Positions 33,601-46,890 are shown, numbered from the stretch's first letter. The stretch is 64,000 bases of DNA from Acridotheres tristis (GCA_037013685.1 CM072898.1:930001-994000); one strand, 5' to 3'. Numbers and translations are program-made. Notes: generated by a model from the sequence alone, not told the origin.

Positions 33601-36600
33601 TGAAACTGAAGAATGACCTTTTCCTTATTCCTTCAGTTAAAATACCCCACAAAAAAACCCCAAACTCACAACAACAGAGCAACAGACAGGTGGATAATAA
33701 ATAATGCTGATGCTTTTGTGAAGTCTCTCTTCCCTTCTGCAAGTTCTGCTCCCTGACCAAGCCAGGTCCAAAGAGTGAGGGACAGAAAAGCTGCTGCTGA
33801 CTGACAGATCACACTCTGGAAAAGCAGCACAATACTTCCTTCTCCAGTACCTGAGGACTTAGATTTGTGGGATTTTAACCTTATTCTCATGTCCATCTTT
33901 TTAAGCTGACGAATAGAGTAAAACACTGGGTTTGTGTTTTACCATTCTCTATTTGCAGCATGGAATGGCTCCTATACTGACTGCACTGGAGTGATCCCTG
34001 CCTGCCCAGTCACAGGCAGGGGCTGTCACAGTGGATCCCAGTTTGTACAAATGCCTGGGAATGCCATTTGCTGTTGCAGAGTTATGGGGCCGTGGGTTTC
34101 TCCACTTGGACAAAATGCACAACGAGTTCACTGCTGCTGGGGACAGAGGGCAGTGACTCAGTAATGTGGCTGTAGCTGTGCACAGCCCTGTCTCCTTCAT
34201 CCCTCGTGCTGTGCTGCCTTCCCCAACACCCCTGGAAAACCCTTTGGCCCCCAGAAGCCCTCTGGCTCACAGCACTCTGCACTGAGCTCATTGCACTCAT
34301 TAACCCTGCCAAGCCCTGGCCTGGGGAATGATGCTGATGATGGGGAGGTGTTTGGTGTGAGCTGCTTCACCCAGGGAGAAATCTCACAGCAGAGGGTGGG
34401 GAAAAGCTGGAGCATCCCTCGGCCAGACTGAACCTAACCACAGACATTTGGCCTTGCAAGTGTGCAACTAATTTTAATCCTCTACAAAGTAGGAGACTGG
34501 TCTTTTCACAGCACAAAGTGGGATGCAGCATGAATGAGGCTGCAAACAAAGAAAACTGGAGAATGGGAAATAGTGTTTATCAGGAGGAAACAGGGAAAGC
34601 AAGAAAACAAAATCCCACTGCCTCGAGAATGAGGCTGCCTGAAGCAGGCTACCTTTATTCTGACTCCTTTCTGTTACATATAGATCAGAGTCTGTCTTGG
34701 TTTTTCACTGCTGCTGACTCAGAGGGCCAGACACTCCACATCAGCTGCAGCTTTGGGGGATAAATTTCCAGCTAAAACACATTCTGCAAAATGCTGGAGA
34801 GTGAGAAGTAATGATGATTTCCCTGCTGCCCATTGCCAGACAGGCCCAGCTCTCCCCTGGTGTTCTTGCCCATGCAATGGCAGCAGGGCATGTGCCAGCT
34901 CTGGGCTGTGCTGCAGCTCTGATGACAAGGTTCATTTTCCAAATGGCCTTACAGCTGATCAGTTATTTGCAAGTGACCACCCTGTCCTTTACAGTCCTGT
35001 ACCACAGAGAGAATTTCATCCACTGAAGTATTTTTATTATGCACAAAATAGGCCAATACATTAACATTCACACAGACACTTGAGTTGGCACAAGTATATC
35101 CAAACAGATTTTTCCTTAGATTTAGCTCTCAAATTCTGCTTGCCCCACCCATTAAATTCCATTGATTTCCTCTCCCACTCAATCAACCACTTCCTGAATA
35201 TTTCTGAGCTGTTTTATGAGGAAATAAAAAAAAACCCCACTGTCAGTTTTTCACACATCTGAACTTTCTACAACTTCCTTTGTAAAAGTCTCCAGCTTCT
35301 TTCTCCTTGAATTTTTATTTTCTCAGATCCTGTGCTGTGTGCCAAGCCTCACCTGTGGCTGCCCAGCTCTGGGCCTCATGTCCTTCCCCGGCATCCATCT
35401 CTGTCTGCAGTTTTATTCAGCTCACCCCTTCCCCCTCACTCATTATCTTGCCATGGATTGAGCATTGCTTGGAATACATCATCTCGTTGCTATCTGTCAG
35501 CCTGGGCTGCCTTCTGCTGAAGACATATGGAGAGACATTCTTTCTCCTTGAGGGGTGACCAAGCAGACAAGGCTTTGGGAGCAAACTCTCCTCAATAAAA
35601 ACGAGAATTGTGCGGCTCTGGAAGGAGCTCGGGAGCCTGGCCACAGGAAATTGCACACGCCCGGACAAAAGCATTTCTCCCTGCTGACCCAAACGGTGTT
35701 TGCTGGGGCTGATGGTTAATATTGCTCCTTAAAACAGTTTTTTCACCATCAGTTCCTGCTGATGAAGTTGGCCTGCAGGACTGGAGCTGCCCAGGGCAGC
35801 TGAGTTCTGTCTGGAACGTGGCTCCTCGGGTGTGAGACCAGACAAAGCCAAAGTCCAGGAATTCTGCTGCTCTGCCAAAACTGAGGCAGCCAGCTGCTAA
35901 TCTGCTCCTCAAGATACCACGGTCACATAAGATAACACCCAAAATTCCATTAACCTAGGAGATTTCAACCACTTTTCCCTTCTTCCTCACAAATAAAAGT
36001 AAATGAGATCAAGTTTTTCCTCGCATATTCTTCTCACAACCTTTGTTGTGCTTCAGGTCTGTTTCTTGTCTGATTCATTAAAGTGCCTTGATGCACAACG
36101 GATTAAGTACTTAAATAAATAGTTCACTTTTCCTCTAAATTGCAAAAGTGATTTCAATTTTTTAAGCTGTTCGCAGAAAACATTTTAAAAAGATAAACAT
36201 CCCATTCTTTGTGCAAATATAGAATATTTTTTCATGGCCCAACTTTCCATAAAAAGCGTCTATAAGGACAAAAGTTGTGAAAAAGAAATAAAAAAGTATT
36301 TTGAATTCTTGCTTTGAAAGACACTGCAGCAGTTTCAGACCCAATGGACACAAGGTCGAGCTCCCCAGAGCCAGACTGGCAGCTCAGCCACGTGTTTTTA
36401 ATCACCCCTCTGCAGAAAAGGGGTTCTGCTGCAGGGGACAATCCCTGCCTGTGTGGAGTGAGAACACCCTTGGGAGGAGAAAGGAGCAGCTCTCACACGG
36501 AGTTCACTGCAGGCCCAGGATGGACCAGTCCCATTCCAGCAGGAACCTCTTGCTTGGCAGTGTCTGCCTGTAGAAACAATACAGGAATATTTGCTTGGAC

Positions 36601-38751
36601 ACTGCTTATTTCAGCATGAAAGACACTGGCCAAACATTTCCCTTATGTTATTTTCATGCCCCAGGGCAGTCTCAGATGGGGATTGATGTCATTTTCTTGA
36701 AATATTTGCTGTAAAATAAAAGCTGCTTGTTTTTCAGCCAACGAAATCCAGCCTGGGAAATAGAGAGAGGCTGAACTTGGCATTTTCTCCCATGGGCAGC
36801 ACATCCTGGCCCTGGCTGAACTTCCCAGCTAGGTTTGCCCTGCAGCCCTGCCACAGCTCCAGAGCCACATGTGTGATTTCTGAGTGCTTGGAGCCTCAGG
36901 TAGAAGCCAGTCACTCTGAGCTCCCTCCAGAGCTAAAACAGAGAAACCAGCATCTCAAACAGGTACTTCAGCCCATGGGAACTACTGACCAGACTTTCTG
37001 CCACCAGCTTCACAGAGACTCCTGATCTGGGAGACTTATACGGGTGCTTAAGGTTAAAATCCCCAAAATTAAATCCCCAAAGCCAGCCCAAAACAATCAC
37101 CAGAGAAGTCAGCATTAGGCCCCTGTGACCACAGAGGCAGCTCTTTGTTGAAATAAATCTCTCCACATAAATCTATAAGAACAGTCAATAGGAATCATTG
37201 GATAAAGATCCAATTTCCCCTTTTATAATCCTGACTAAAGTTAAATCTCTTCTTCAAATTTACCCTCTGTTGCTGCTGCTTGTCCCAGCTAATTGCATTA
37301 TCCCTGATAAAACCCTGGCTCCTGCCCCTGCCCCTGCTGGGCTCAGGGCAGCTCAGGGCCCCACATCCTTGCTCTGTGCACAGACAACCTCGTGCATCCC
37401 AGCTCAGGGGATGCAGGGCACACATCAGGGGGCTGCTTTTAGATGACAGGTTCCAGACACAGCCAAGCACTTCATATTTCAAAAATATAACACCAAAATG
37501 TATCCTGTAATGAGTTATAGGTGCAGTTCAAGCCTCACAATTCCATCTGCATCTGCTCAGTGCTGTTTGCCAACAGAATTCTGTCAGTCCTTCCCTGCTG
37601 CCTCCGGCAGGCACTGCCACTGTCAAAGCACCTCTGTGCTTTGGGCTGTCCTCAGCAGCCAAACTAGGGATGAGAACAATTCCTCACCACTTTCTCCAAA
37701 GATGAGGGTTTTAAAAAAGGTGACAAATTCTCACCTGTTAGGAAAGTTTGGAATTTCCAATGCAGTATCAGTAGCCTACACCTGCACATTTCATTTCAAA
37801 AGACCCCTAAAATACCAAAAGAAGCATTTCTAAGTGTTAGTAGTGAGAGACAGAACCCTGGGAATTAAGGGATAGAGGAAACTTTTTTCCCCGATAGCCT
37901 GAGGAATGAGCTGTCCATATTGCAGGGAAAAAATGAAACTCTGGAATGGGAAATGCAAAGCACATTCATAAGTGCATTAAAGGAATTCAGAGTCTATTTC
38001 AGGTGCAGGAATACAAATAATGATTAGGAAAGGGGAAAAAAAAAGCTCTTGGCTTGAGCATGTGAAACTAAGCAGTGATTTCTCACAGCACATCTCAGGA
38101 ATATTTCTGTATTTTCAGCTCAGAAATGTCATAATCCAGGTGAAGCTGGTACATTTAGTGACATCCATAGATCTTCCTATTTTAGTTTTTAATATCTAAG
38201 GTTACCTTTGCCAAACACTTCTAAAGTGTTCAGGGCCATTTTCTCCCTCTCTAAATAGCTAGAAAAGCAAACACTTTTGTAATAACCTCTGTCATAGTAG
38301 ACAAAAAATCTCAGGAAATTTAATTTGACAGAGTCTCACAGGCATGAAGGGTCACTTCCCATGCCACTGACTAGACAGGAGAGACAAATCCAAGAGAAAA
38401 AACATGTGGATATTCCTCTTTTCTGCCAGCAAATGGGCAACCCATGAACACAGACATCTCCTGTCATAGCAGTACAGAAAAGGTCCACAAACTTGATAAG
38501 GAATTAAAGCAACTATACAGAAAATGGGTAAGGGTAAGGTAAACTGATAGAAATCAATCACTACCTGATAAGTCAGCATGAAAAACCAGAAAGGTTACTC
38601 AGCTCAAACACAGCCTGGGAAAACAGAGCAGAGTTTTCCTAAAGAACACAAGGGCACTGATGCAGAACTGGATTATTGGGGGTGCAAGTGGGACAACCAT
38701 CACCTATCCCATGAACTGCAGAGGGGATTTCAGGGTCAGGCAGAAATGAAG
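30644..38751. other. Unique non-coding sequence, ~8 kb
   Basis: I recognise no CR1, SINE, LTR end, RNA gene or exon. The longest open frames are 105-116 codons (33281-33598 plus, 33410-33760 minus, 35592-35942 minus, 37498-37833 plus), overlap others and carry no motifs. Composition alternates between AT-rich stretches and GC-richer patches (34200-34400, 36340-36560, 36780-36960). Confidence 0.45.
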
Positions 38752-38806
38752 TGAAATGAAATGAAATGAAATGAAATGAAATGAAATGAAATGAAATGAA
38801 ATGAAT
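38752..38806 (+). repeat. (TGAAA)n pentanucleotide microsatellite
   Basis: About 11 perfect TGAAA units. The last units run into ATGAATG, which pairs with the adjacent CATTCATTT (stem 38799-38807 with 38812-38820). Confidence 0.95.
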
Positions 38807-41396
38807 GCAACCATTCATTTAAGGGACCATCCCGATGGAACAAGGGATCCCAAATTTGAGAAGGTGCAAAGGCAGCACATTAGCCAACAGTGCAGTCCTA
38901 GGAAGATTTCCTCTGTGATATTTCTGTAGAATTTACAATATTTTAAGGGGTTTTTTTGGGTTGTTTTTGGTTTTGCTTTTATTAGAAAGGAGGGGTAAAA
39001 TGGGCAAAACTGTGATTTCTCCTTAACCCTTTAGAGTCACAAGTGTGTTCTTGGAGAACAGTTTTTGCTCTGCATAATGCCAGCAATTCATAGCGATGCT
39101 ATGCTGGGGCCTCTCTCATTTCCCCTTTTCCTCTAATTAGACAATATTTTAAAAGAATAAATGCTGGCACAAGACCCTGGCCATGGACACAAGGTTCTGA
39201 CTGTGCACATGCAGCACAGTGGCCCTGTGACCCTGCTGCTCCCTCTGGCAGGAGGTGTGAGCCTTTGCAAAAGCTGCACCCAAAACACAAGGAAAACGTG
39301 ATTGAGTTCCTCAGGGCCTGGAGCTGATTGCAATTTATGACTTCAGAGAGCTCAGAAAGCTCCAGACATTTCCTTAGAGGTCATAATCCCATTCATCCAC
39401 TGCAGCACAGCTTTTGTTTGTTTAACTTTCCTTGTATGTTTTACATTCCTTGTTTGTCAGCCATGAAGGCTACTTGGGTAACCATAAATTTTAGCTAATA
39501 TGGAAATTTCCCCAACATCAGCCAGGTTTCATTAAATCCAGGTTTTCTTTAAAATTCATAGTGGAAAAGATGATGCTCCACAGTCAGGTTTTTTTAATGC
39601 ATAACAGACCAAGTGCACTGAACTCCATGGATTACTCCACAAGATTTACAGGAATATCAGAGTGGCATTTTTATGAGACATGGCTATTATTAAAACATAA
39701 CCATAAGCACATTAATGACATCTGTTCCTTAGAGGCCATTGCCAATATTTGTTCTGCAGCCTGTGACCCCCTGTCCTGGCAGGCTCCCTGGTTCTGCAGC
39801 CCCAGTGCAGGGCTGCATTTCTCTGCTGGCAGGGCAGTGCTGTTTGCTCCATGGACTGGCATTTGGTCTCTCTGGGTGAGGTCAATCCAGGGCAGCAGAG
39901 CCCGGGGCTCTCCCTGTGTTACACAGCCAGCCTGGGCTCCTCCAGCCCGAGCTGCCTGGGAGGAGAAAGCAGGAGGGAGATTGATCTCAATAAATAATAA
40001 GCCCACGCTCACTAAATGCCTAACACTTGCAAATCAATTAAAGCAGGGCAGAGATGGAATGATATATGATGTCTGCTAACAAAGACTTGCAAAATATTAC
40101 TCTCAAAGGCTTAATTTCCTTTTTTGATACACTTGGAATAATATTTGCTTCCTCGAGACTGAAACGTCTGAGTCCAGGGCAGGAACATTGAATCACGAGT
40201 AGTTTTGACAGTATTCATTCAGGCTGTTTCTGTGAATGCAAACAAATTTCAGAAGTGCACTGGGGCTGTGATAAAGGTGTGTTTGCCTTCTTCCTGATTT
40301 CTGGTTTATATATTCATTGCATTTAAAAGAAGAGCAGAAAGTTCCCAAAGGATTGGATGGAAGGCTGGGAACACCACAAGTCAACTACAGTGTGACACAA
40401 CAATCCCACATCTGAGCAGTTCTGCCTCCCCTCATTGTTCTTACAGAGATTGTGATCACTGCACAGTCGAGCAGGGAAGGCTTTGTTCTCCTTGAAAGGT
40501 GTTTTTCCAACTTGTGCCTTCAAGATGATGGTTGGTTTATTTTTTTCCTTTTTTCCCTTCATGGTAAATCCTGAACTTTCACCCAGACACCGGTACCTAA
40601 ATGAAGCTGCAACTGAAGATCAGAAACATTTTCTCCCATCAAAAAATAAAGTCCTCAAGAAATTGGAAATAATGATTTTCTACTTTTATCTTTGCAGAGA
40701 AACAAGACTTGAGGCTGACAACTCTTTACAAACTACCAGCACCCCTTCAAACATTTCCACCCCATTTCCTCACACTTCTCAAAAAAGGTGTTAAGTAAGA
40801 TTTTGACTTTCTGTTCACAGGGATGATAGGCCATGTATCTTCATTCTAATTTATCTCAATTTGTTTCTTAGTCTAAGGAGCAAGTTCTTGAGAATAAATG
40901 TTAATTTCAGCCCACTTCCAGGGAAGTCAAGGCATTAATAAATTAAACCAGAAAGATATTCAGACCCACACACACACTAGCTGCCAGAAAAGATACGTGT
41001 CTCTTCTTCCCCATACTGAGAATTTATTATTTTCAGCAAACATCTCTTCAATAATCCCTCTCTTCTAAAAATACTCTGTTTTAAATATTTTTTTTCCTCC
41101 CAGAGACCCAATCCTGTACAGACTAAGCCCGATCTCTCAGTCGAGTGGCGCTGAAGTGTTGATACCAACTTAACCCACCCTCGCAGAGACTCCCATTTTC
41201 CATTCTGTTTAGAATTCTGCAGGGTAGCTTCAGTTCCCCAAAGCAAACATCTTGGAAATACAGAAATCACTTCTAAACAAGCAAACACATTCTCATGGAG
41301 ACACAGCTTCCCGTTGCCTGCACCCAGCGTTTCCCAGGATGCTCCCGACCTCTGCTCCTCTATCTCCTAAGAGGTGTAAATATGCCTCAAGAAACC
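38807..41396. other. Unique sequence containing one longer open frame
   Basis: A plus-strand frame of 172 codons (39561-40079) is the longest outside tandem repeats. It spans an AT-rich first half and a GC-rich second half, has no signal peptide, repeated motif or domain I recognise, and its middle is also open on minus (39671-40012). I do not call it a gene. The rest of the stretch shows nothing. Confidence 0.4.
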
Positions 41397-41419
41397 GGGG
41401 GGGACGGGGGGCGTGGGGG
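41397..41419 (+). other. G-run cluster, single G-quadruplex motif
   Basis: G7, G6 and G5 runs separated by AC and CGT. The seven-G run can supply two tracts, so a four-tract quadruplex is possible. Confidence 0.7.
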
Positions 41420-42007
41420 TGGTGTTTAAAACCCTTCAGCAACTCCCATGAAAATAAGAATCAAACAAGCAAAAGATCAGCTGTCACAGTAGTAGGAGAC
41501 AGGAGGAGCCAGGCTTTCCATACAAGTCAGGAATTCTCTATCAATGAGAAGTTTGCAGAGGTAACCTCAGTGCTATAAAACAAGTTCCAGGCTGACATTA
41601 CCCAAATGAATTTTTAGATTTCAGCTGACTGCAGTGCATTTGGCTGCTTCCCTCATCATGCAAAGGTTAATAACTTCCTCAGTGTGCAAGCCTGTGTTTC
41701 TGCAGTGTTAACGTGGTGGGAGATGTGGGGGATGAGTGACACGAGTGCTCTGCTCTTCATCTCACCACGGAGCCTTGGAAACCTTCTTTGGAGATACTGG
41801 AAAGCCTGTAATAGTCACAGCTCACAACAACGAGGCTCTCACACTCCCTCTCCTTGCTTTGCAGCAAGGGAAACTCTCTGAACTCATCCCACGCATCAAA
41901 ATAAAACCGGGATTCCAGGCTCAGTCTTGGTACCTCTCCAGCACCAGCATTGCACCCTGAACGAAGGGATACAGGCACAGGGAATGAAGCACGGGGGTGT
42001 TTGTCCC
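41420..42007. other. Unique spacer before the 29-bp minisatellite
   Basis: Nothing recognised. Confidence 0.5.
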
Positions 42008-42405
42008 TCTGGCTGCGCTACAAACCCCTGTCCTTCTTCATTGTGTTACAAACACTGCTCCTCTTTATCGTGTTAACAAACCCCTGCAGCTCTTCAATTG
42101 TGCTACAAACTCTTGCAGCCCTTTAACTGTGCTAACAAGCCCCTGTCCCTCTTTATTGTGCTAACAAATCCCTGTCCCTCTTTATTGTGTTAACAAACCC
42201 TTGAAACTCTTTAGTTCTGTTAACGAACCCCTGTCCCTCTTTAATTGTGCTACAAACCTTAGTCCCTCTTCATTGTGCGAACAAACACTTCCCCTCTGTA
42301 ATTCTTCTAACAAACCCTTGAAACTCTTTAGTTCTGTTAACAAACCCTTGTCCCTGTTTATTGTGCTACAAACCCTTGTCCCTCTTTCCTGCGCTCACAA
42401 ACGCG
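42008..42405 (+). repeat. 29-bp minisatellite, 14 units
   Basis: The core CTAACAAACCCCTGTCCCTC followed by TTTATTGTG recurs. ACAAAC or a variant falls at 42020, 42048, 42076, 42105, 42135, 42164, 42193, 42223, 42252, 42281, 42310, 42340, 42368 and 42397, spacing 28-30 bp. A distinctive variant 'TTGAAACTCTTTAGTTCTGT' follows the anchors at 42193 and 42310, 117 bp apart, so a four-unit block has been duplicated. Units differ a good deal, implying an older array than those at 3.2 or 13.7 kb. Confidence 0.94.
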
Positions 42406-43692
42406 GTGTTTCAGTGCTGACAAACACAAATGGCACATCAGTGACACACCTTGGCACGACATCAAGTCCAAATCAGTGGAACTAAAGAGCCAGGGCCCCT
42501 CGGGCACTGGACAGCCCTCGCTGCTCATATCATCTCCATATCATCTCCTGGCAACAAGGGCAAGCCACCTTTAAAAAAGAAAATTAAAATGCTCTCTACA
42601 GGTAATTAAAGATCATAGGCTAAGACTAAGAAAATGATGGTAAGGTTAAACAGCTGGTGTGAGTTACTCAGAATTTATGTGCCGGGTTAGTAGCTGCATT
42701 TAAAAGTGATGCTCCAACACCTGAAAAGATAAAAGAACTGCTCCTGAGATTAAAAGGTACAGCTGGAAGGGCAAGCATAAAACATTTATACCTCATAGTT
42801 TTGGTGGAGAAAAAAATGTGGAAATATATGAGATTAAGAAAGCAAATGAACACACAAGGAAAAGAAATTGGTTCTATTTTGCTCTGGACAAATGATGATA
42901 TAAAATGATCCCTCTGACACCCAGCCCAAAGAAGCTTCACACTGATCCAGGCAAGATAACCAGCTGAAAGTTCACTTGATTATGCAGATTATATCATAAT
43001 TCTTCCCTTTCACCCTCTGTCCCCTGCCCCCAGTTTGGACTTAGAGGAGAAAACTGTAATTTTACTACAAACTTTCTGAGAAAAAGAAATGTTTCCTCTG
43101 CAATATATATTTTATATATAATAAAGTGATGTTAGAACAGACACACTGTACCATCTTAGAGAGTTATAGCTGTAGAACAGCTGCCAGATTTCAACTGCAT
43201 GACCCAGCCAAAGCCTTACATGCTTTCTGGCATGCTGTACCTCAGAGATTTCATATATTTCTGACTTATTACATTCTTCTTGTGTTTTCCCTGTCTCCCT
43301 CATGTCACCACTGGCATGTACTCTAGGAAAAAGAGAAATAGAAAGCTCCCCAAAAAGGAGGTCCTCAAGGATGAAAACCCCCCAGTTGTAGGGAGTACAA
43401 GTAGATTCCAGAGAAGTATCATAACAGAGCCTGGAAATAAGGGGGAAAGCTGCTCAGTGCCCAGTGATTTTTGGTCTGGAATAGGGGTATTGCTGCCCCA
43501 GCAGCTTCTGGGTTCATTCAGCAGCAAACAGGGGAGGCCTCATGGGGGGTGGGAGGAAGAAAGTTCATTGTTTGTGCACATCGGGCTGAGAACTCACTTG
43601 CAAGGGAAGAGTGATTTCACATGAAAGGCTGGATGGGAGCCCTGGAGATTTGGGTTCTGTTCTTGAACACATCCTTAGGGAAGGCACAACCC
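42406..43692. other. Unique non-coding sequence
   Basis: AT-rich. No repeat end is seen before the LTR. The plus-strand 114-codon frame at 43280-43624 has no recognised domain. Confidence 0.45.
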
Positions 43693-44110
43693 TGATGCCT
43701 TAGGACTTTAGCTTTTATAGTTTTTTATATATTTGTAACCCTGCAGTTCTTTAGTGTGTAACTCTAAACTCCATATCCAGTGTGAGCTGCTGCTTTCCCA
43801 TTTTGGTCAGACACAACAATTCCGCTCCAGGGTGGGAATCAGACATCTCACTGCCCTGAGAGATGGAAACAAAAGTGCTTTGGGGAGAGCAAATGTAGCA
43901 TAAATTACTTCATTACCTGGAGCTGTAGTTGGAAGATTAACCCCCAATATGCAAATGGACCAAACATAAAAATGTGAACACTTGTGACCCATGGTCCATT
44001 TTTGGGTGTAGCCCCTGGGGGCTTCATCTGCCCCTTCAGTAAATAGAACTGCTTTTTACTCCCTTAATTTTGTCTGGCCTCTGTTTTTAGGTAGTCCCAA
44101 AAAAGCATCA
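43693..44110 (+). mobile_element. Solo LTR, second avian ERV family
   Basis: A 418-bp element bounded by the matching terminal inverted repeats TGATGC (43693) and GCATCA (ending 44110). It starts TGATGCCTTAGGACTTTAGC and near its 3' end has CAGTAAATAGAACTGC, a likely decayed AATAAA signal. It then has a T-rich U5-like stretch 'CCTTAATTTTGTCTGGCCTC'. The flanks ACCC and GCCC could be a 4-bp target-site duplication with one transition. I recall this 3' end from passerine ERV LTRs but cannot name the family with certainty. No internal retroviral genes are present. Confidence 0.65.
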
Positions 44111-45027
44111 GCCCTGTCTGGAAATGGCAGCAATCTTTTCCATCCTCTGCACTCCTGCAGCACATCCATAAGGACAGGGAGGGCTCCCACTGGCAGCACC
44201 TGCCAGGGCCATGTCCTGTTCTCCCCTGGGCAGTGCAGAACAGCCCCTGAGCCACCCGTGCTGCTGTGACCCCCCCCACAGCATCCTCCATCCCCAGACA
44301 TCCTCCAGACATCCCAGACATCCTCCATCCCCAGACAAACCCTTCAGGCAGCAGCTCAGGTTGGCCAGCTCTGCAAATCCCATGAGCACGCTGGTCTATA
44401 TAAAGTTATATTTCCTAATCATGAGTCCTCTCACTGAACTTACCCCTTTTGGTAAAATCCCTCAGTTCCTGGAGGAATATTCAGGCAGGTGATTCTGCAG
44501 AGCCTCGGTGTCTGCAAGTGAGCAGAGAGCTGAGTTAACCCTGAAGAATGTGAATTACCTTCCCCATGTCGTGCCCTCGTTAGTCAGGCTCACTAAATAG
44601 ACTCTCAATAATACAATGAAAATTGGAAAGAGCATAAATAGATTGGATTTCACATGAGGCTGAGCACCAGAAGAGTTGCACTATTAATCTGATTCCACAA
44701 AAATGTGAATTTGGACCTGACACCCCACAACCATCCGTCAAAAGCAGCAACCATTCATCATTGTAAGAAATGGCAGCTGAGTTCCAAGTTCAAATACAGG
44801 CAGAACTCCCTGGAAAAGTGTTTATTCTGTGCTGAAAATGGGGATTGGCACAAAAGAAAAGCTATTTAAAGAAATACACACGCAGGATATGGAATACAAA
44901 GACAGATACCAGGATCTTCAGGATCAATGCAGAACATATGAAATAGAGGAACACAGCACATCTATCCAGGAAGAGTTCTGCTGCATCAACCATCAACTCA
45001 ATGTTTTTAACAAAAACACCACCTTAA
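44111..45027. other. Unique sequence with a short CAGACATCC repeat
   Basis: Near 44295-44335 the word CCAGACATCC recurs three to four times, a tiny tandem repeat. A 70-codon plus frame (44829-45038) is hydrophilic and Glu/Gln-rich and has normal-looking codons, but no identity; it is left as an observation. Confidence 0.4.
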
Positions 45028-45121
45028 GAAAAGAATAAATATCAATAGAATAGAATGAATAAATACATGAGAATAAATATAATAACATATAAATATAATA
45101 TAAAATAATAATTATAATCAA
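45028..45121. repeat. AT-rich low-complexity tract
   Basis: Degenerate AATAA/ATAAAT units with almost no G or C. Confidence 0.8.
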
Positions 45122-46890
45122 ATTAATCCTGACCTCATCTTCTACTAACTACCCTTGCTTTCTCCTATCTTGTGGTCTAAAAATTGTATGGGACCTTAAA
45201 ACTTTATTTATTGCTGTTTGAAAAGACATTTTAAGCCTGTTAACCTGAATGCAAAAGAGCATTAAAAGTATCCTTCAGACTTTAGGAAGAGATGACTTTG
45301 TAAATATGAAATGTTCTATAATTGCATTCTGTCACAGAGCTCGTATAAATCTAGATAGAAGTACCATCTTTCAAGACTTAAAGAAGGTGGGTTTTTGTCC
45401 ATTTTTAAGGACAGAAAATACATATTGATATTTTCATATCTCACAGATCCAGATGTGTGTGGATCTGTGCCACATTCAATGTACTTTCCCATATAGGGCT
45501 GATTTTTCAGTGCATGCTGCGTGCTCATCAGCACGTTTGAAATCACAAATAAAATAATAATAATAATAATAAAAAAATCCCTCTATTGGAACTCTACTCA
45601 AACATTGTCAACAAGCTCTGGGGTCATTTCATGTAATGTGTACATACAAGTAAAGAGCATTATTTGCCTTTTAGAGTAAAAGCATTCTAAGAGGATTCCT
45701 CAGCTTTCAGTTACACAATAGATTTAATAATCTGTCTATCTATAGGATGTGTTATGAAATTGCAGATACCACTGCAAATGAACTCCAGAGAAACACAGGA
45801 GAAGGCAAACAGCTGAAGGAGCTCTTGCATTACAGATTTATTTCTGTTGTTATTTTTTCCTGTTTGAATTACACAAAGTGAAACCAAACGTTTTGGGAAA
45901 TTTTAAACTCTACCAAAAAAAAGTAATGTTACCTTCATGTTCTAGTCTTGAATGGGAATGAGTTTTGGAAAACCTAAAAAATCTCTATAAGGTAGAATTT
46001 CAAGTCTCCACAGAGCTCTGCTGAGCTATATGTTTGTTCAAATACACAGCATTTAACTGGCACTTTGCTATGTTTTTATTGCAAAAACTTCAAACCATTT
46101 TTAGGCAACTCAACTTATTGAAGGTTGGTAAGATGCAGATCTGAGTCCTGAGGCACCTTTTTGAAGAGGTGTTGTCAGGTTGCTTTAGGTTTGGGTTTTA
46201 CTGGGGATTGGTTGGGGTTTTTTGTAAACACCATATATTGTAAATATCATACAATCACCAGCTTTTAAATATGTGCAATAATTGCTTCATTTTCCCTTTA
46301 GTACAGTTTAGAAATTATAAATGAAACTGATCTATCCCACAGGAGTCCTAAAATCTAACAAAAAGCTCCTTCAGAAGCCCATGTTCACAAGAGAGTGACA
46401 CAGATCCTAAGTAAAAGTGAATTTACAGAAACCCTTCGTGAGCCAATTTCTCAATGCTAAAGCTAAGAAATTGGTGTAGAGGAATTTTAAAACTCTAGTC
46501 CATGTTTTAGGTTTAATATATCCTCTTGAAAGAAGGGGTCGGGAAAAAGAAGGGAATTTTTGTGAGCAAAGAGTGGCTGCAGCTGCTCAAAAATGGAGAG
46601 TGAGCAGGATGCAGATTTCCCTTCCCTCTTCCTCCTTCACTCCCAATCCTTGTCACCTGTGAGGGTGCATCCAATCTCACTGAAATTCAGAAGAAAAATC
46701 CAAAACCATGGAGAGAGAATCTGGGGGTTTATTTATTGTATTTTCAAAGGCCAGTGAAAATACAGTTGTGAGGAAACACTTGGATAAATTCCCAATACCA
46801 TATCTGGGACAATTCCTGGAGCAGTGTGATGAGCAGTTCAGTCAGAAGCTGAAAACTGATTTGGCAACAAAATGTCTTGTAAAGAGCAGA
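45122..46890. other. Unique AT-rich sequence
   Basis: Contains a short (AAT)n run near 45554-45572. Nothing else is recognised. Confidence 0.5.

Noticed and set aside
42008..42405. CRISPR-like array, because of regular ~29-bp spacing
   Set aside because: Units are contiguous and degenerate with no unique spacers, and the sequence is vertebrate. It is a minisatellite.
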